Numbered from the stretch's first letter, positions 1 to 13,379 are shown. The stretch: DNA of 45,000 nt from Tubiluchus corallicola (GCA_030141605.1 JAQGDQ010001298.1:1-45000); one strand, 5' to 3'. Program-made: numbers and translations. Notes: generated by a model from the letters alone, not told the origin.

Positions 1-589
1 TAACGCCTCAATGTAGAACGAAATGCATGTAGCTCACAGACTGTAATGAAAGACTGTGTCAGTCGTCTTGGTCATCCCAAAAATCCAAAAGTCATCTTTC
101 GCTGATCCAACAAGTGTATAAGTATTGTCAAGCCATAATAGCCAGCAGTCAGTCATAATGAGGCCATTAAGCAAATTGGATTTTCAAACAACTTCTAAAG
201 CGGTTACCGCGTAATGTTATTAACAATGATGACGTAATTCGACAGACCAGTATATACCGGTTTATTGTGGTCTGGGATAATAAGTTGATATACTTATACA
301 TCTGAAATGTACGACAACATCGTGTAATGTGCGCATTAACTATAAGACTTCTGAGTAAATACTAAATACGCCTTTTCCAGTACAAATGTGAACAGTAAAT
401 ATCATTGTCATCCTTATTAATCTGTAGGCACGCAGTAGGCCTAGCAGTCATATAAAATACATTACGTATAACGCAAATATATGTGCAGTTAATGGAAAAT
501 TGCACAATTAAGAAAACAAGTTCGACTCGAACTATTGGTCGAGGGACTCACTGAACTCAAAGTCGTGGATTTGAAATGATGTCAATACC
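1..589. other. No gene seen
   Basis: AT-rich sequence with no long open frame on either strand, no recognisable RNA gene and no clear repeat structure. Confidence 0.5.
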
Positions 590-1145
590 GCCATTTTGAA
601 TTTAAGCGGGCGACTTTTTGGTCGATACAGAATTCGTTATATGTAGAACATTCCTATGGAACATTGGGTTTCATGACGATCTGTTACGAATAGGTACAGC
701 GGCAGCCTTAGGCCTTTCTGGAAAATGAAATTATTATGCCATCACAATTCAAGCGTCCACCTCCGTCAATCGATCCGAGATTTGTTTTAGTAATTTTCTC
801 AAAAGTTTCTTAACAATCCATTACGAATTAGCGTAGTCTTTGGCTTTTTATCTCTAATTTTATCTTTAACACAATGGTGCTATCTCTGCCATGTTGAATT
901 CAACATAGTGGATCGCAAATCCGACTCCGTCAGTCGATGCAGACCTCATCCTAGTATATTCCTGTACAGTTTCGTGACAATCCATTGCGATTTGGCGGAA
1001 CCTTAGGCTTTTTCCGAAAATACTGTTATCGCCCGTCATCTTGAATTCAAAATAGGTGACTGAAAATCCGGCTCAGTCATTCGATGCGGAATTCGTTCTA
1101 GTATATCTGAAAAATGTTTCGTGACAATCCGTCACGAACCCTCGA
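590..1145. repeat. Degenerate tandem array, about 148-bp unit, four copies
   Basis: Four diverged copies begin at about 590, 738, 888 and 1035, each with a GCCAT/GTCAT-ttgaattcaa start. The offsets are 148, 150 and 147 bp. Shared blocks follow in the same order: a TCAGTCGATGC-like block, an aattcgttctagtatat-like block, TTTCGTGACAATCC and a cttaggctttttc-like block. Seen directly by alignment by eye. No coding potential is evident. This looks like an old minisatellite or satellite fragment. Confidence 0.65.
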
Positions 1146-1166
1146 CTTTTTTTTCAAAAGACCATT

Positions 1167-1243
1167 CACAACAACAACAACAACAACAACGAACAACAAC
1201 AACAACAACAAGATCAACAACAACAACAACAATACAACAACAA
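1167..1243. repeat. (CAA)n microsatellite
   Basis: Imperfect CAA/AAC trinucleotide run next to and partly overlapping the inverted duplication at 1227-1499. The homologous tract at 3802-3825 is much shorter, so this one has expanded. Confidence 0.85.
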
Positions 1244-1499
1244 CACCTGGAAATTTATTTATGTCACGAGCAAACATAAATAAAATTGCTTGCTTGTGGC
1301 ATATACGTGTGTTTACTTTTTGAGTTGGAGAAGTAGTACTAGGTGGGGGGTAATGGACACGACCGGGTTTCCCGATTTGGGTAACGGTCCGAGAAAGTTT
1401 GGGAACCACTGCTCTAGATCAACTGAAACTTGCATGTCTGAGAGAAGTGAGCTGTAATCACATGACCAGAGATTCAAGTTCCTATTGGAAGGTACATCA
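1227..1499 (-). repeat. Inverted duplicate of 3553-3825
   Basis: About 273 bp here is the reverse complement of 3553-3825, with no difference noticed in the stretches compared. It contains the first ~185 bp of the hAT element at 3641 plus about 88 bp of the flank outside that element. It therefore arose by local inverted duplication, not by transposition. The two arms lie about 2 kb apart and could form a large hairpin. Confidence 0.85.
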
Positions 1500-1720
1500 C
1501 ATTATCCACACCACACCATCAATATCCTATAACCCAGATCACACTTCACCACACCCAGAACATCACCCAACACCCCCCACCACACCATCCACACCACACC
1601 CACCACATTTATATCAACCACATCGCATGGTGATTGTATTGTTGAGGACGATGATGATGATGACTACAACGATGACGACACCTACAGCACCAACACCAAC
1701 AGGACAGCATCACAGCGAAA
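1500..1720. repeat. CCACA-rich low-complexity tract
   Basis: Degenerate CCACACC/CACCACA repeats, then a short GATGAT/ACGACA tract. The motif is the reverse complement of the TGTGG-rich tracts at 6305-6480, 10622-10760 and 11100-11340. Open frames here reflect low complexity and are not called as genes. Confidence 0.6.
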
Positions 1721-1866
1721 CCATTCAATATAATTTTCACAAAGTCGAAACTGCGTGCCATACTAAAGGCTCTTAGTCTGTCTACCAATGACCAATAATG
1801 CAGAGACATTCTACGTAGTCATTGCTTATTGCTAGTCGGATGATAATAGGCTTAATCTGATATAAT

Positions 1867-2214
1867 CTATAATACTGTAGAACGACGGGTGATGACAATG
1901 CATGGAAGATTTTTCTCAAACTCAAAGACAGTGGATGTTCCAAATATCGTGCAACATATTGGGTTAAAAAAGAATCTCGACAATACACCCCCCTCGTTTC
2001 GTCTAGTGGACATCTCTTCTAGTGGAACCTTCAGCATTTTGGAGACCGTTTCGTCTTCTTTCTGCGAGTGTGTTTTTTTCGTAACTTGCCCAAAGAGTTG
2101 CACTAATTGAGTTTTTCTAGAGGCTGTTTGGGCAGTTTTCAGCAAAATTTGCAGGGTTGTGTCCGAAAAAATGCCCGTAGCGAGTATTCGTGTCTCTTCC
2201 GCTAAAATTAAATA
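1867..2214 (-). other. Open frame of uncertain status
   Basis: About 115 codons are open on the minus strand, ending in TAG at 1867. On its 5' side a TAA is followed at once by a CAG that could serve as a splice acceptor. The conceptual peptide has a protein-like composition, rich in K, E, T, Q and L, with the segment AEETRILATGIFSDTTLQIL near its start. I recognise no family. A frame of this length is expected a few times by chance in 45 kb, so this is only a candidate exon or a relic of a mobile element. Confidence 0.2.
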
Positions 2215-2396
2215 TGCCTGTTACACCCACCGTTGAACGGGCTATCTAACCCTTACTGACACCGCTCCCGGCAGATTCTCGTTCTCTAGAAATAAGAGGT
2301 ATAAGTTTTGCAATTTTTTGGAAAAAGCGGCCGAAAAATAACCATTTTTGGAGGTTTTTCGCCCCCCCCCTCTCGTTCATCAGGGCGGGCCCAATT

Positions 2397-2592
2397 CGAC
2401 AAATAAACCTCCAATGCAAATCTGTGGGTCCGGACCTCTCGTTTGTTATACAGGTCGCCGAAAATAGGCCATCGTATATGGGTGGATATATAACCAACAA
2501 GGCTACAGCTCCAACGATGGCCTATTTTCGGCGATCTATATATCAACCGAAAGGTCCGGACCCACAGATTTGCATTGGAGGTTTATTTGTCG
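2397..2592. repeat. Long inverted repeat (hairpin) with perfect 41-nt arms
   Basis: 2397-2437 is the exact reverse complement of 2552-2592 (41 nt, containing GGTCCGGACC). Inside, 2454-2475 pairs with 2514-2535 with one mismatch. About 38 nt of loop remains. It looks like a palindromic MITE or the remains of one. No target duplication was identified. An AT-rich run follows. Confidence 0.85.
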
Positions 2593-2597
2593 GTGAT

Positions 2598-2670
2598 ATA
2601 TATATATATACCACCTAAATTATTATATACGATATATATATTATATTTATATATATATATATATATACAT
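2598..2670. repeat. (TA)n-rich microsatellite
   Basis: Imperfect TATATA run directly downstream of the hairpin. Confidence 0.8.
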
Positions 2671-2772
2671 ATATAAATTTTAAAAATGACATTGATTTGT
2701 ACATAATAAATGTGTCGCTTATTGAACCGCGCACGCCGTTGTAGTATTATGTGACCCATTTAATTGTCAGTC

Positions 2773-3210
2773 TATAGGTTTTACATGTCAAATGTAGACC
2801 TACGTTAACTCAAATGTAAATTTAGGTAATTCAAAGGTGTCTTGGTAACTCAAATGTAGACTTAGGTAGTGCCAATGTGTTAACAATGGTTTTCAACAAA
2901 TCTTAAGCATTTTTGGTAAGTCAAATGTAGACACATGTCAAGTCAAATGTGACATTTGTATCTCAAATGTGGATAGGATGTTAAAGGATGTTAAATTTAA
3001 TCTTCTGTAATTTCAATTTAATAATTGCTCCTAAGTTAAAATAACAACGTTACAGGCCTACTAATAGATGCACTATCTGTAGTTTATCTTTTTCTAATTT
3101 GCACTTAAATAATTTAATTACCGATTTATTCAAATTACCGCATCTACATTTGACTTACCTAAGTCACATTTGAAGTTTCCTGCGTCTACATTTGACGTGT
3201 AAAACCTATA
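2773..3210. mobile_element. Foldback element, copy 1
   Basis: Ends are TATAGGTTTTACATGTC on the left and GACGTGTAAAACCTATA on the right. The arms are built from short iterated units containing TCAAATGTAGAC and its complement GTCTACATTTGA. About 180 bp of unrelated AT-rich sequence separates the arms (2966-3144). The same family recurs at 34133-34384 and 40890-41810. No transposase frame is present. Non-autonomous foldback-type DNA element inferred from structure. Confidence 0.75.
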
Positions 3211-3640
3211 CTACATTAAAGTACTGAATTAGTCTATGCTGCCATCTACAGTCGTTCGTTTACTCTAATTATACAAAGTTTGTCAAAGATTAATTGATTT
3301 TTGTTTCTAAATATTGTTTCCTTTTGCTTTTAGAGATCATTAATCAGAGTAATTAGATTGTTAATTTCATGCTTTAATTCTTGTTCTAACTCTCTTATTC
3401 AAGTTAAAATAGAGAAAAAATTATAACATATCTCTGTTAACAAATAATCTTTATTCTGCTATCAAATAAGCCAAGCAGACTTTGATTTTGGTTTAACTAG
3501 TAGTCTGTAGAGTATAGGTGACCTTTCCATTTATGGTCTGTATGCATGAATATGATGTACCTTCCAATAGGAACTTGAATCTCTGGTCATGTGATTACAG
3601 CTCACTTCTCTCAGACATGCAAGTTTCAGTTGATCTAGAG

Positions 3641-4374
3641 CAGTGGTTCCCAAACTTTCTCGGACCGTTACCCAAATCGGGAAACCCGGTCGTGTCCATT
3701 ACCCCCCACCTAGTACTACTTCTCCAACTCAAAAAGTAAACACACGTATATGCCACAAGCAAGCAATTTTATTTATGTTTGCTCGTGACATAAATAAATT
3801 TCCAGGTGTTGTTGTTGTATTGTTGCCAAAACAAGAATTACAATTACTGAACCTGCTCATTACTGAGTGAGCAGGTTCGTTCGAGTAATTATTACTCGAA
3901 CAAATGAAAACAAGAAGAAATGAATGCCAACAACAAAATCTCAGTTAGTGGGACGGATGAGCCTGTTTTTCTGGGAAACAACACAGCACCTTTCTGGGAA
4001 AAGAAACAAGAGAGAATCAAATTAGGCAAGTAATATTTTACTTTTCCTTAGTATCAAAAAGATAAAGAGATAGTAAAAGGGGCCTAGCTTTCTCTAAACT
4101 CTAAACGCTGTGCAGAAATGTCGATAGAGAAGAAACCAAAGAAACAATCGTGAACTTTGACTTCTCCCCAGGATCGCAAAGAGATCGTGGGAACGTGCGA
4201 ATGATGGACCCCAAGACACAGTGTTACCTGCCGGAGGCAGTCTCTTCAAGAAGAAAACTACATAAAATGCATTCCGAGCGAAGTTTTAAAAATTTTCAGA
4301 AGGGTGCCCGTTACCCCCCAAAAAAAACCATATTACCCCCGGGGGGTAATTTACCCCTACTTTGGGAACCACTG
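3641..4374. mobile_element. Non-autonomous hAT element with perfect 8-bp target duplication
   Basis: Terminal inverted repeats are CAGTGGTTCCCAAA and TTTGGGAACCACTG. The element is flanked by the exact 8-bp duplication ATCTAGAG at 3633-3640 and 4375-4382. Eight-bp duplications and a CAGTGG terminus are hallmarks of hAT transposons. Inside are two adjacent palindromes: GAACCTGCTCA (3849-3859) pairing with TGAGCAGGTTC (3868-3878), and an odd-length palindrome at 3879-3901. At 734 bp with no transposase frame it is a non-autonomous derivative. Confidence 0.9.
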
Positions 4375-4382
4375 ATCTAGAG

Positions 4383-4908
4383 ACAGAAATGTTTAAGGAT
4401 GCAAATTTTCTACAGTGTCTTGTTGCTAACTTTTATGACTGTTTGTTCAATTTGTTACTGAAGTGAACATTGTATACGTTTTAGAATAAAATGATTGCAA
4501 ATTTCTACATCATGTTCGTAAAATCGTCAAACATTATTAGCTAAAGACAGTAAGTATATAAGCCTGCCTTAAGTTTTATGAATGTTACATAATGACAGTA
4601 TTCCAAAAACTACTAACTATAAATTCAAAATAAACGAACTATGTATACAACTAACATCACTTATGTAAACTAAATATTACATGTGTATGCAGCTACCTTA
4701 AATTTGTGTTTATATATATTCATGTTGTACCATTGGGTTTATATGGGTTTGATGTTCTGTCTCTGGTTTAAATTGCTGAGTTTGACTTATGTAATTGTGT
4801 TCTTGATAACGTGGTATAGGCTTTTTATGCAGCGCTGTTTATGCGTGTAATTGTATCTTTATAATGGGTGCCTGTATTGTCTGATTTGTGATTACCCTAT
4901 AAAATATC
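4383..4908. other. No gene seen
   Basis: AT-rich intergenic sequence with no supported feature. Confidence 0.5.
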
Positions 4909-4912
4909 TTAA

Positions 4913-5357
4913 CCCTTTCGTACCCGTTGTATCCCGTGGGATACGAGAATATTTTCTGCCTTTAAAATTAATAAAATTTTAAAACTGACAGTTATTTGAT
5001 TTGTTAATAGTTATTTTGATTTAAGCCAATAACAATAGGCTAAAAATGGTGATAAAATGGCAAACTAGAAAATCTACATAGTTTAAAAAACTGTGCAAGG
5101 TACAGTACTTTAGAGACGACTTTGTACAGATCAGTATAGCATGCATACTAAATGTCTTAAATATTTTAAAAAATTATCAGCAGCAAAATGAAGCACATTT
5201 TATGCTTCCATTGAATCCCTATGTATCCCGTGGGCTATATTTAGCACGCGCGCACAGATAGCAAAAATAATTATGTGTAAACAAGATGGATATACTGAAC
5301 AAATGTACCAAGCCAAAAAATTTTTTCTTATTAAAAAATAATTTGGGACTGAAAGGG
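4913..5357. mobile_element. piggyBac-like MITE, copy 1
   Basis: Flanked by TTAA at 4909-4912 and 5358-5361. Termini are CCCTTTCGTACCC and GGGACTGAAAGGG. TTAA duplications with CCCTTT-type ends are typical of piggyBac. A GTATCCCGTGGGATAC palindrome lies near the left end and a related TATCCCGTGGG motif lies near the right. A second copy in the opposite orientation is at 34743-35120. This copy is about 67 bp longer, mainly from an extra segment around 5140-5210. Confidence 0.85.
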
Positions 5358-5361
5358 TTAA

Positions 5362-5879
5362 ATATCTTAAATACTTATAGAAAGGAAAACAGGCTCCATC
5401 TCTAAAAGAATACCATTCATTTTGATATGCATTCATTAATTTATTAAGATTTTGCTATCCTCCGCCACTTTAACGTTTAGTAACTCGTAGTAGGCTTGCT
5501 ACCTAGGGTAACCAAACTCGCAGGGTTTGTGACATTTTACGTGCTGAAGGCTAGGGACACAAAACTCACAGTATACACTCTCTGGGCAATGTTATCTACG
5601 TATACTTTCGGCCCGGGTCAAAGGTCATGGAGTCAGTCAAAGGTCAAATCCATGGCCAAAGATCGGGTCTTCATTTATTTTTCTTTAGGATCCATCTGCT
5701 ACCATAGTTTTTGAGCTAGGGCCATAATATTTGGTACGTGGTTAGGCTGGGCCAAGTTTTTGGATATGGCAGAATATGGGTGATTTGGAGTCAAAAACCA
5801 CAAAATGGAGGTTGGAAACAGAAATGCATCAAATGTATTAGAATGGTAACGTGTGGCATATCAAATCAAAGCTCATCGA
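5362..5879. other. No gene seen
   Basis: Holds a short open frame around 5496-5714 with no recognisable domain and two nearby copies of a TCAAAGGTCA motif (5617-5645). No feature is supported. Confidence 0.4.
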
Positions 5880-6305
5880 TGTTGTACTCATCGCTCTTTT
5901 TATTTTTCTCATCGTCGTCGCTGTCGCCACCGTCACCGTCACAGTCATTGCAGTTGTCGTTGCCGATGACGTTGATGTGCTGGTTGTGGTGTTGTCATCG
6001 TCGTTGTTGCTGTTGCTGCTGTTATAGTTGTTGGTTGTAATGTAAAATAGCGTTCATGTTGCAAGCAAGCCAGATCTGTATCAAAACATAAAAGTTGATA
6101 GTGGAACGGTAGAGACAACTACAGTGTTAAGCAGGTACGTAGTTTTAAGCCTTGCAGTATTCTAGAAATGACAATGTTAATTAACACGTTTGATGATGTG
6201 TAATCATGAAAATTGTAGTCATTACCACATTAATTGTGGCAGTGGTAATGACAGAGATGACGATGATGACGATGACGACGACGATAATGATGATAATAAA
6301 AAAGG
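5880..6305 (-). repeat. Truncated third copy of the LRR-gene repeat unit
   Basis: Colinear with 7620-8075 in unit A and 12400-12905 in unit B: a TCATCGCTC/trinucleotide block, a conserved block with GCAAGCCAGATCTG, then a GAT-rich tract. It resembles unit B more than A in the TACTCATCGCTC block. At about 6305 it joins directly to the TGTGG-rich left edge of unit A, so the LRR exons are missing. A 2-nt difference near 5985 breaks the frame kept in A and B. Best read as a deleted remnant. Confidence 0.7.
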
Positions 6306-7571
6306 TGTGGATGTTGTGGCGGCATGGTTGTGGTGTGGGTGGGGTAGTGTAGAGAGGTGTGATGTGGGTGTTGTGGTGTTGTGGAATGGCGTGTGGTATG
6401 TTGTTTGTGGAATAGTGAGTTGGGGTGGTGTGAGGTGAGTGGGGTAGCGGGTGGTTGTGGGTTGTTGTTGTGAGTTTACATGCAAAATTTTTTTGTTAGT
6501 TTTTCTAGTAACATTATAGTTTTAATTCATTAAATCCTGCTGCTGGCTTTGCATTATAAATGAGGATTATGTAGGATGTTAGCGTATTATTGATTATAAG
6601 TGTGTTTATATGCAAAATTTTTGGTTTGCCCTTTGCTATTATTAAATTATTAGTTCAAGATTAAATCTTTGACGATGCAAAATTAAATAATTGTCTTGGC
6701 TAGAAGCCCAGTCAGGTGTGGCATATCAAGTGATGATCAGCGGATGTTCGACTGACTTAGCCAGGAGTATAGACTGATGCGGTAACCTCTATGCGCAGAA
6801 GCTCAGTGCGCATTAGGTAGTTTGACAAAGGCAATTCGAGGCTCTCACCTAGGCAGATTAGGAGTTGTCTTGAAGACGAAGGGCTGGTATCACCATCTTC
6901 TTGTGTTTGTACTTGGTGTTAAATAAACGGGCAATTTGCTAAACAAGATCTTGATAGTTTGCCATGCCTGTTGTGGCTGTTCCGCACGCAATCTTCACGA
7001 GCCACAACCACCAACACAATAAACAACAACAACCAGCAAGCAGCTATAGCCACTATCATAAAGAGACTTTATTTTATCATGAACAGCTATTATTTTACTT
7101 CATGCATATAATTAAAGATTTTAGGACATCTAGTTTTTGTTACAATTGCACGTGTTTTTAAAGTTTACATCACTTAATTGTCTACATGTTAAGGCAGATA
7201 CAGATTCATTTTGCCAGGTAATTCGTCACATCTACAATAAAAGTTGAATTTTGTTTCACATGTATGATTCTTTAGTGCAGGGGAAACATCTCCCCTTACC
7301 ATTTAAGGAGTTTTGGTTCAAAACTGACTGAAGCAGAAGCCTTTTACTGCTTTTAATTCTTCTGCTGCAGGAGATACGTCGTTGGTTTAGGTACTGAAAT
7401 GAGCATACATAAATTACAACGCTCTACCAACATAACAATTTGAAATTGAAAGCAAGTAATTTATAATATTGTTAATGCACGAACTAAAAGAAACACAAGT
7501 CACTTAGCATGTTGGCTTGTTTTACTGTCATCTCAAAATATTATAAAGAAAATATCATCTTAGCTGAGCAA

Positions 7572-7883
7572 TTAAGTTACAAGTGCAAACCTCCCTTTCG
7601 AACTCCTGACCAAATACTTCATTGTCATTGTCGTTGTTGTTGTCCTCATCGTTGTTTTTGTTCTTGTCATTGTCATCGCCATCGCCATTGTCAAAACCGT
7701 CATCATCATTGTCGTTGTTGCTGTCGATGATGTTGATGTGTTGGTTGTTGTCGTTATCGTCGTTGTTGCCGTTGCTGTTGTTGCTGTTATAGTTGTTGTT
7801 TGTAATGTAAAATAGTGTTCATGTTGCAAGCAAGCCAGATCTGTATCAAAACATAAAAGTTGATAGTGGAACGGTAGAGACAA
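7572..7883 (-). other. Conserved open frame, possible 3' exon of LRR gene A
   Basis: On the minus strand an acceptor-like aacactgtag precedes an open frame that starts LSLPFHYQLLCFDTDLACLQ, continues into Thr-rich sequence and ends GRFALVT-stop. Unit B has the same frame at 12342-12632 with the same beginning and end. Frame conservation could mean a coding 3' exon. The middle is trinucleotide repeat, though, where indels are multiples of three anyway, and the truncated unit at 5880 has lost the frame. I found no convincing donor to join it to. Confidence 0.25.
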
Positions 7884-8274
7884 CTACAGTGTTAAGCAGG
7901 TACGTAGTTTTAAGCCTTGCAGTATTCTAGAAATGAAAATGTTAATTAACACGTTTGATGATGTGTAATCATGAAAATTGTAGTCATTACCACATTAATG
8001 GTGGCAGTGGTAGTGACAGAGATGACGATGATGACGATGACGACGACGATAACGATGATTATAAAAAAGGTGATGACAATGATGATGATGATAATAATAA
8101 CGATTATGATGGTGGCAGTGGTGGTGGTGATACTGGTGGTGGCAATGGTAATGGTGAGGACCATGATGATGGTAGTAGTAGTGATGGTGGTGGTGATGAT
8201 GATAACGATGAGGACGATGATGGTGGTGGTAGTGGTGGTGGTGATGATGATGGTGGCAATGGTAATAATGATGA

Positions 8275-10170
<1,896 letters not shown>

Positions 10171-10621
10171 CCTGCTTCAGCAAAATTCCAAAATTTGTTT
10201 AAAATAATCTGTGACGTTTGTAAACAATAGTCCCTTTCTTCCATGAAGGATTTCTTCCTTTCTTCCAATACATTTGGCAGTTTTTAACAATATAAGGCTA
10301 TAAATTTTAGCGCAAGTTCACAATATCTATTCAAATGTTGTATATTGATTCCAAATCTAAACGCGTAAAGAATACGTTCTATAATAATTGTGATGACGTA
10401 TATTATTATTATTATTGTGACGTATATTTAGATCAGCGCACTGGAATTTGCATAAGAATGCAGATAAAATGGCACACCTAAAATGGAAATGGTAAAAGTG
10501 AAGAAGTTGTGAACTAAGTGAATAATATTTTTCAAAGGTGGGCAAAGGGTTGCAGCCTCCTCAGTTGTTGGATCAGGAAGATCTTTTGAAAATACTGGAG
10601 GCAGATTTAGCCATGGTATCT

Positions 10622-10760
10622 TGATGGTAGAGTGGTGTAGTTTGGTCAGGGTAGTGTGGTCTACAGTGGTCTGTTGTGGGTGGTGTGCCATGATGTTGAT
10701 GATGTGTTTGGGTCGTGTGTCGTGTGTCGTGAGTAGAGTGGTGGGTTGGTGTGGTGCGGT
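10622..10760. repeat. TGTGG-rich low-complexity tract
   Basis: Degenerate GTGTGGT/GGTGTG repeats like those at 6305-6480 and 11100-11340, in the spacer between units A and B. Confidence 0.6.
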
Positions 10761-10832
10761 ATGGGTTGTTAAAAGAGTTTATGCACAAAAATCTTCTGCG
10801 GGGTTTGGCTAATCTTATATATTAATTTTAGT

Positions 10833-10954
<122 letters not shown>

Positions 10955-12341
10955 ATAACTTTGACGACAACACCATTCTCGACAATCTATACGACAAACT
11001 AAAGGTCTCCACCTACAGATTCGCACCTGGGGGCTTATTTTTTGAATTGAGCCCACCATGAGGAAGGGGTGTGAAGACCTCGAAAAAGGCTTTTTTGACC
11101 ATTTTTTGCATGTGGTGGGTGTGGTGTGGATGTTGTGGCAGGATGGTTGTGGTGTGGGTGGGGTGGTGTAGAGAGGTGTGATGTGGGTGGTGTGTTGTTG
11201 GTCCTATGCTATGATATGGGTGTTGTGGTGTTGTGGAATGGTGTGTAGAATGTTGTTTGTGGAATAGTGGTGTGGTGTGGGTGATATGAGCTGAGTGGGG
11301 TAGCGGGTGGTTGTGTGGGTTGTTATTGTGAGTTTTCTTGCAAAATTTTTTGTTTGTCCTTTGCTATTATTAAATTATTAGTTCAAGATTAAATCCTCAA
11401 CGATGCAAAATTAAATAATTGTCTTGGCTAGAAGCCCAGTCAGGTGTGGCATATCAAATAATAATCAGCTGATGTTCGACTGACTTGGCCAGGAGTATAG
11501 ACTGATGCGGTAACCTCTATGCGCAGAAGCTCAGTGCGCATTAGTTAGTTAGACAAAAGCAATTCGAGGCTCTCACCTAGGCAGATTAGGAGTTGTCTTG
11601 AAGACGAAGGGCTGGTATCATCATCTTCTTATGTTTGTACTTACTGTTAAATAAACGTACAGTTTGCTAAACAAGCTCTTGATAGTTTGCCATGCCCGTC
11701 GTGGCTGTTCCGCACGCAATCTTGACGAGCCACATCCACCAACAAAATAAACAACAACAACCAGCAAGCAGCTATAGCCACTGTCATAAACAGACTTTAT
11801 TTTATCATGAACAGCTATTATTTTCCTTCATGCATAAAATATAAAAAAATTTGGGACATCTAGTGTTTGTTACAATTACACGTGTTTTTAAAGTTTACAT
11901 CACTTAATTGTCTACTACTGTGAACAATAAAATAGTTCCAGGCAGAGTAAGAAGCCAGTTAGGGCAGATTCAGATTCAATTTGCCAGGTAATTTGTCACA
12001 TCTAAAATAAAAGTTGAATTTTGTTGCACATGTATGATTCGTTAGTGTAGGGGAAACATCTCCCCTTACCGTTTAAGCAGTTTTGGTTCAAAACTGACTG
12101 AAGCACAAGCCTTTTTACTGCTTTTAATTCTTTTACTGCAGGAGATAAGTCGTTGGTTTAGGTACTGAAATGAGTATACATAAATTACAACGCTCTACCA
12201 ACATAACAATTTGAAATTGAAAGCAAGTAATTTATAATATTGTTAATGCACGAACTAAAGGAAACACAAGTCACTTAGCATGTTGGCTTGTTTTACTGTC
12301 ATCTTAAATATTATAAAGAAAATATCATCTTAGCTGAGCAT

Positions 12342-12632
12342 TTAAGTTACAAGTGCAATCCTGCCTTTCGAACTGCTGACCCGAGACTTCATTGTCATTG
12401 TACTCATCGCTCTTTTTGTTTTTCTCATCGTCGTCACTGTCGCCACCGTCACCGTCACCGCCATTGTAGTTGTCATTGCCGATGACGTTGATGTGCTGGT
12501 TGTTGTTGTCATCGTCGGTGTTGCTGTTGCTGCTGTTATAGTTGTTGTTTGTAATGTAAAATAGTGTTCATGTTGCAAGCAAACCAGATCTGTATCAAAA
12601 CATAAAAGTTGATAGTGGAACGGCAGAGACAA
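12342..12632 (-). other. Conserved open frame, possible 3' exon of LRR gene B
   Basis: Counterpart of 7572-7883, beginning LSLPFHYQLLCFDTDLVCLQ and ending GRIALVT-stop. Seven codons shorter than the A copy, all within Thr-rich repeat. Coding status is unproven for the same reasons. Confidence 0.25.
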
Positions 12633-12841
12633 CTACAGTGTTAAGCAGGTACGTAGTTTTAAGCTTTGCAGCATTCTAGAAATGACAATGTTAATTAATG
12701 ATGACAATGTATTGTAGTATTAAAATTACATGATACATGATATAAAACATGATAAATGATGATAAAAAATACGTTAACAGGTTTGATGATGTGCAATCCT
12801 GAAAAATGTTGTCAATACCACATTAATGGAGGCAGTGGTAG

Positions 12842-13260
12842 TGACAGTGATGACGATGATGATGATGATGACGATTACGACGATGACGATGATAATAAAA
12901 AAGGTGATGACAATGATGATGATGTTGATGATTATGATGGTGGCAGTGGTGGTGGTGATACTCATGGTGGTGATGGTAATGGTGAGGATGATGATGGTGG
13001 TGGTAGTGGTAGTGGTGGTGGTGATGGTGATGATGGCGATGATGATGGTGGTAGTATTGGTGGTGGTGATGATGATGGTGGTGATGGTAACGATGAGGAC
13101 AATGATGGTGGTGGTAGTGGTGGTGGTGATGATGATGGTGGTAATGGTAATGATGATGATGATGGTGATGGTAGTGTTGGTGATTGTGATAATGAAGATG
13201 ATGATTGTGACGGTGATGATGATGAAGATGATGTGGAGGAGGAAGAGGAGGAGGAGGAAT
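12842..13260. repeat. (GAT/GGT)n trinucleotide tract, unit B
   Basis: Degenerate GAT/GGT repeat, paralogous to 8021-8370 but longer. It gives an artefactual Asp/Gly/Glu-rich frame on the plus strand and Ser/Pro or His frames on the other. Confidence 0.8.
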
Positions 13261-13379
13261 AGGTGAGGACGACGACAATGATGATGATGACGATGACTAT
13301 GACGACGACGACGATGATAGGTATGTATGTGATTCTAGTCATTGTTGTTATTTCTTGTTTGTTTGTCGTTGATATTGTT

